DNA of 64,000 nt, taken from the NCBI RefSeq assembly GCF_014397115.1, contig NZ_CP060720.1, positions 2,310,001 to 2,374,000 on the forward strand, given 5' to 3'. Both the position numbers and the translations under genes were made by a program. Below, one piece after another: positions 60,577 through 64,000 of this stretch. The stretch is from Vagococcus carniphilus. Lineage in GTDB: Bacteria; Bacillota; Bacilli; Lactobacillales; Vagococcaceae. Every line of letters starts with the position of its first letter. The first letter of the stretch is position 1. The notes below the pieces were generated by a model, which worked only from the letters and a program-made list of their open reading frames with translations, had not been told where the DNA came from and ran no database searches.

Positions 60577-61876
60577 GCTTAATACCTTTTTCTTCTAGTA
60601 CTCTAAAAGTTTCTTTAAATCCATTAATTGTTTTGTCAATGTCTTCATCCGTATGTGCTGTTGACATAAAGTTCGTTTCAAATTGAGAAGGTGATAAGTA
60701 AACACCTTGGTTTAATAATTCTTTATGGAAATGACCGAAGTAAGTTTGAGCACTTTCTTTCGATGTTTTAAAATCAATAACAGGATGTTCATTGAAGAAG
60801 AAGCCCCACATTGTTCCACGACAAGTTGTTTGAATTGGCACATTGTATTCTTTAGCTGCTTTTTCAATACCATCTGTTAAGCGAAGTGCTTTTTGATTCA
60901 TCTTGTCATAATCTTCACGTGTTAATTGTTTCAATGTAGCAATTCCTGCAGCCATTGCTAAAGGATTACCTGAAAGCGTACCTGCTTGGTAAACAGAACC
61001 AACTGGTGCGATGCCATCCATGTATTTTTTCTTTCCACCAAAAACAGCTGCTGGCAATCCGCCGCCCACTACTTTTCCTAAAGTAGTTAAATCTGGATCG
61101 ATTCCATATAAGCCTTGAGCAGAATCATAATCACATCTAAATCCTGTCATAACCTCATCTAAAATGAGTAAAGCTCCGTACTGTTTCGTTAATTCTCTGA
61201 TACCTTTAAGAAACTCTGGTTTAGCAGGAATTAAGCCCATATTACCTGCAATTGGTTCAATGATAACTGCTGCAATTTCATCTGGATAGCGTTTAAAAGC
61301 TTCCTCAACTGCCTCTAAATCATTATAATCTAAACTTAAAGTAGCTTTTATTAAATCTTTTGGAACTCCTGGTGAATCATTTAATTCAAATGTTGCAACA
61401 CCAGAACCGGCATTAACTAAGAAAGAGTCACTATGTCCATGGTAACAACCATTAAATTTAATGAATTTTTCACGATTTGTATAGCCTCTAGCTAAACGAA
61501 TTGCACTCATTGTTGCTTCTGTTCCAGAGTTAACCATACGCATCGTTTCAATGGATGGAACTCTTTTTTTAACCCAAGTAGCTAATTCTGTCTCTAAAGG
61601 AGATGGTGCACCAAAACTAGTTCCTTTTTTAGCTGTTTCAATAACTGCTTCTAGTACTTGTTCTTCGGCATGACCTAAAATCATAGGTCCCCAAGATAAT
61701 ACGTAATCCACATATTCGTTACCATCTACATCATAAATATGAGAACCTTTTGCTTTATCGATAAATAAAGGCGTTCCTCCAACTGATCCAAAAGCACGAA
61801 CTGGGCTATTAACGCCGCCTGGGAAATAGCTATTAGATTCTTTAAAAGCTTGTTCAGATTTTACTGTTTCTCTCAT
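60566..61876 (-). CDS. hemL: Glutamate-1-semialdehyde 2,1-aminomutase
   Basis: A 436-residue PLP enzyme making 5-aminolevulinate from glutamate 1-semialdehyde (the C5 route). Motifs are 'FPGGVNSPVRAFGSVGGTP' at the N-terminus, 'NSGTEATMSAIRLARGYT', 'KFNGCYHGHSDSFLV', the Asp of 'LLILDEVMTGFR', and the PLP-binding Lys in 'TTLGKVVGGGLPAAVFGG' near residue 268. It is 6 nt after hemB and overlaps cblS. Confidence 0.95.
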   Translation of the reverse strand: MRETVKSEQAFKESNSYFPGGVNSPVRAFGSVGGTPLFIDKAKGSHIYDVDGNEYVDYVLSWGPMILGHAEEQVLEAVIETAKKGTSFGAPSPLETELATWVKKRVPSIETMRMVNSGTEATMSAIRLARGYTNREKFIKFNGCYHGHSDSFLVNAGSGVATFELNDSPGVPKDLIKATLSLDYNDLEAVEEAFKRYPDEIAAVIIEPIAGNMGLIPAKPEFLKGIRELTKQYGALLILDEVMTGFRCDYDSAQGLYGIDPDLTTLGKVVGGGLPAAVFGGKKKYMDGIAPVGSVYQAGTLSGNPLAMAAGIATLKQLTREDYDKMNQKALRLTDGIEKAAKEYNVPIQTTCRGTMWGFFFNEHPVIDFKTSKESAQTYFGHFHKELLNQGVYLSPSQFETNFMSTAHTDEDIDKTINGFKETFRVLEEKGIKHDK

Positions 61877-61882
61877 GGTTAT

Positions 61883-62857
61883 TTATTTCCCTTCTTTCAT
61901 TTTTTTAGCAATATCTTTAGCAAAATAAGTCATAATCATATCTGCTCCTGCACGTTTCATTGAAACAAGCATCTCATTAACAACACGTTCTTCATCAATC
62001 CAACCATTTTGAGCTGCTGCTTTTACCATTGAATACTCTCCACTTACGTTATAACAAATAATCGGAGCATCTGTTTTAGTTTTAGCTTCTTTTACCACAT
62101 CAAGGAAAGACATACTTGGTTTAATAATAAACATGTCTGCTCCTTCTAAAATATCACTTTCCAATTCACGCATTGCTTCACGTCCATTAGCTGGATCCAT
62201 TTGATATGTTTTTCTATCACCAAATTTAGGTGCACTATCAGCTGCTTCTCTAAATGGTCCATAAAAACTTGAAGCATATTTAACTGCATAAGACATAATC
62301 GGGATATCAGAAAAACCTGCTTCATTTAATCCTTCTCTTATCGCATAAACAAAACCGTCCATTGCATTTGATGGTGCAATAATATCAGCACCACTTTCAG
62401 CTTGACTGACAGCTGTTTTTACTAGTAACTCTAAACTTTCATCATTTTTAATCACGCCATCTTCAACAACTCCACAATGACCATGATCTGTGTATTCACA
62501 AAGACAAGTATCCGCAATGACTAAAATATCTGGGTATTTTGCTTTACTAATACGAATGGCTTCTTGAACGATTCCGTGATTGTGATACGCCTGTGTTCCT
62601 ACTTCATCTTTATGATCTGGAATACCAAATAGGAGAATTGACTTAATTCCCAACTCATTTAATTCATCCAATTCTTTACTAAAATCTTCTAGAGTATATT
62701 GAAAGATACCAGGCATTGAGCTAATCTCTTTTGTTTCTCCTGATTCAACAACAAACATCGGATAAATTAAATCAGTTAATAATAAATGATTCTCTCTAAC
62801 CATATCTCTCATATATTCTGATCTTCTTAGTCTTCTATGACGCATAAATTTTTCCAT
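61883..62857 (-). CDS. hemB: Delta-aminolevulinic acid dehydratase (porphobilinogen synthase)
   Basis: A 324-residue enzyme condensing two 5-aminolevulinates. The zinc-binding cysteine cluster is '[15 protein letters not shown]' near residues 115-129. The catalytic lysines lie in '[16 protein letters not shown]' near 193 and '[13 protein letters not shown]' near 246. The start '[20 protein letters not shown]' is usual for HemB. It is 1 nt after hemD. Confidence 0.96.
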   Translation of the reverse strand: MEKFMRHRRLRRSEYMRDMVRENHLLLTDLIYPMFVVESGETKEISSMPGIFQYTLEDFSKELDELNELGIKSILLFGIPDHKDEVGTQAYHNHGIVQEAIRISKAKYPDILVIADTCLCEYTDHGHCGVVEDGVIKNDESLELLVKTAVSQAESGADIIAPSNAMDGFVYAIREGLNEAGFSDIPIMSYAVKYASSFYGPFREAADSAPKFGDRKTYQMDPANGREAMRELESDILEGADMFIIKPSMSFLDVVKEAKTKTDAPIICYNVSGEYSMVKAAAQNGWIDEERVVNEMLVSMKRAGADMIMTYFAKDIAKKMKEGK

Positions 62858-62858
62858 T

Positions 62859-63575
62859 TTACTCTATCTCCTTCATTACTTCTTGATACAAGTGAGCCAT
62901 ATCATAGACTTCCGCTTGTTTAAAAACTTGTTCATTTGAGGCTTCAACCGCTTTTGTTGTAATTGGTCCGATTGAGTAGATTTGCCACTGTGACAAATCA
63001 ACTTGTTCTTCTTTTGCCACTTCATAAAAATGATGCCAAATACTCGGGCTTGAAACCATCACATCTTTAATTCTATTCTCTTGAAAGACTAATTTCAATG
63101 CCTTTCTAGATTGTTCTGGAAAGATGGTTTGATAAATATGTTTTTCAATAACATGATGATGATGATTCTCTAGCTCTTTTGGAATAATATTTCTTGCTAG
63201 TACACTATTAGGTAAAAAAATAGTTTGATCTTTTTTTTCCTGATTCAGCTCTAGCCATTCCTGACTCATACATTCTGCAACCGCATGAGTTGGTTGAAAA
63301 TCAACTTTGAGTCCTCTTTTAAGTAATGCCTCTGTTGTTTTATTTCCAATCGAAGCAATCTTATACTTAGTTAAATCGAACCGGTTATCTAAAAATTTGA
63401 CCGTATTAGCACTTGTAAAAAAGACCCAATCAAAAGACTCCTCCTCCAATTGCCATTCTACAGGAACAGTGGTAATAAGAGGAATCTCTTTAATCAACAT
63501 CTCTTTTTTTAAAAATTGTTGCTTAATAACTTCCGGGCATGAGTGTTCCCGTGTGTAAAGGATTGTTTTTAACAT
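62859..63575 (-). CDS. hemD: Uroporphyrinogen-III synthase
   Basis: A 238-residue protein with the weakly conserved HemD fold: '[14 protein letters not shown]' near 50, '[23 protein letters not shown]', and '[18 protein letters not shown]' near 174. HemD sequences vary, but its place between hemC and hemB is decisive. It starts inside hemC (53-nt overlap) at an ATG that has AAGGAG 10 nt upstream. It closes hydroxymethylbilane to uroporphyrinogen III. Confidence 0.9.
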   Translation of the reverse strand: MLKTILYTREHSCPEVIKQQFLKKEMLIKEIPLITTVPVEWQLEEESFDWVFFTSANTVKFLDNRFDLTKYKIASIGNKTTEALLKRGLKVDFQPTHAVAECMSQEWLELNQEKKDQTIFLPNSVLARNIIPKELENHHHHVIEKHIYQTIFPEQSRKALKLVFQENRIKDVMVSSPSIWHHFYEVAKEEQVDLSQWQIYSIGPITTKAVEASNEQVFKQAEVYDMAHLYQEVMKEIE

Positions 63576-64000
63576 AAGTTTGACACTCCTTAATTAATCT
63601 GTCAGCACCCTTTTCCTTCAGTAATTCACCTAATTGTTTTCCAGCTTGAATTGGGTCTTGATCTTGACAAATTTCTCGAATCATTTCAGTCCCGTTGTAG
63701 TTAGAAATCATGCCTTCAACAACGACATTTCCTTCTTCCACTTTAGCAAATCCACCAATTGGGAAAGTACAACTACCATCCATCGTCCGTAGAAAAGCTC
63801 TTTCAGCTTCTACAGCTATTCTAGTGTCTGAGTCATCTAGTGAATTCAGAATATCTAAAACTTCTGTATCCTCTTTACGACACTCAAGAGCAAGTGCGCC
63901 TTGACCAATTGCTGGTAAGCATTCTTTATCTGATAAGACATGGAAAAAGACGTCATCTTGAGCAACTTCTAATCTTTGAATACCTGCATGAGCTAATAAG
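63523..64000 (-). CDS. hemC: Porphobilinogen deaminase (hydroxymethylbilane synthase), C-terminal part
   Basis: The reading frame enters from the right edge of the window, so only about 158 C-terminal residues are visible. 'PAIGQGALALECRKEDT' is the conserved block of HemC domain 2/3. 'AFLRTMDGSCTFPIGGFA' carries the Cys that holds the dipyrromethane cofactor. The frame is open throughout, and the end overlaps hemD by 53 nt. hemA probably lies further upstream, outside the window. Confidence 0.95.
   Translation of the reverse strand, partial: LLAHAGIQRLEVAQDDVFFHVLSDKECLPAIGQGALALECRKEDTEVLDILNSLDDSDTRIAVEAERAFLRTMDGSCTFPIGGFAKVEEGNVVVEGMISNYNGTEMIREICQDQDPIQAGKQLGELLKEKGADRLIKECQTYVKNNPLHTGTLMPGSY

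Noticed and set aside
63307-63904. Plus-strand frames opposite hemC and hemD
   Set aside because: Shadows of well-recognised minus-strand genes; the overlap of hemC and hemD themselves was accepted because both carry family motifs.

Overview
The window is AT-rich, densely packed, mostly minus-strand DNA from a low-GC Gram-positive bacterium. LPXTG, WxL and DUF916 surface proteins, an Mga-type regulator, TTG/GTG starts placed by strong AGGAGG sites, and DeoR/CcpA-style sugar control together suggest Enterococcaceae (a Vagococcus-like organism is my best guess). The genus is inferred from gene content only. No tRNA, rRNA, insertion sequence, phage module or CRISPR array was seen.

Layout. (1) 1-5150: a giant surface adhesin, cut off at its C-terminus by the window edge, with seven tandem Cna-B domains. 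Its upstream region holds a possible 11-codon leader ORF. (2) 5564-6343: a TauE-type permease. (3) 6486-17782: a probable operon with a SipW-type signal peptidase, three SipW-dependent BsaA/TasA-like matrix proteins, a small LPKTG wall-anchored protein, a 1472-residue isopeptide-domain adhesin without an anchor, a pectate-lyase-like adhesive protein and a lipoprotein. It looks like a multi-component extracellular fibre system and is the best candidate for something new. A membrane protein with a polylysine tail (18130-18900) lies upstream. (4) 19057-32346: RidA and a large fucose operon (RhaD, FucO, AraB-like kinase, FucI, sugar ABC transporter, FucU, RhaB-type kinase, FucA) with a divergent DeoR regulator. 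(5) 32408-38746: a thiamine operon (ykoE-ykoD-ykoC-tenA-thiW-thiM-thiE-thiD) led by a TPP riboswitch and terminator. (6) 39085-45954: an orphan Mga-like regulator, DsrE, a zinc-ribbon DUF975 membrane protein, a DUF4767 lipoprotein, an RluA pseudouridine synthase, a degenerate relaxase-like protein and an unknown membrane protein. (7) 46031-53464: a WxL surface operon ending in an OmpR-family response regulator that has Asn at the phospho-acceptor position, and two convergent MerR paralogues. (8) 53589-57873: a FIVAR/SH3-like surface protein, a HAD hydrolase and an ABC exporter. (9) 57923-64000: one operon, hemC-hemD-hemB-hemL-cblS-cobU-cobS-cobC, making uroporphyrinogen III and assembling the cobalamin lower loop.

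How it fits together. In the fibre locus, SipW would process the BsaA-like subunits, the LPKTG protein could tether the fibre to peptidoglycan, and the large adhesin could decorate it. In the WxL locus, two WxL proteins, a DUF916 protein and a small LPQTN protein form the usual surface complex. Its control region is unusual: a MerR-type promoter with a 19-bp spacer, a second promoter with three TGTCAC repeats at 11-bp phase set 10 bp upstream of a -10 box, and a 17-bp perfect inverted repeat around the second promoter. The likely regulators, MerR and the atypical response regulator, are encoded at the two ends of the locus.

Many genes here start with TTG or GTG. Several start positions below were moved to the codon that sits 6-10 nt after a good ribosome binding site.
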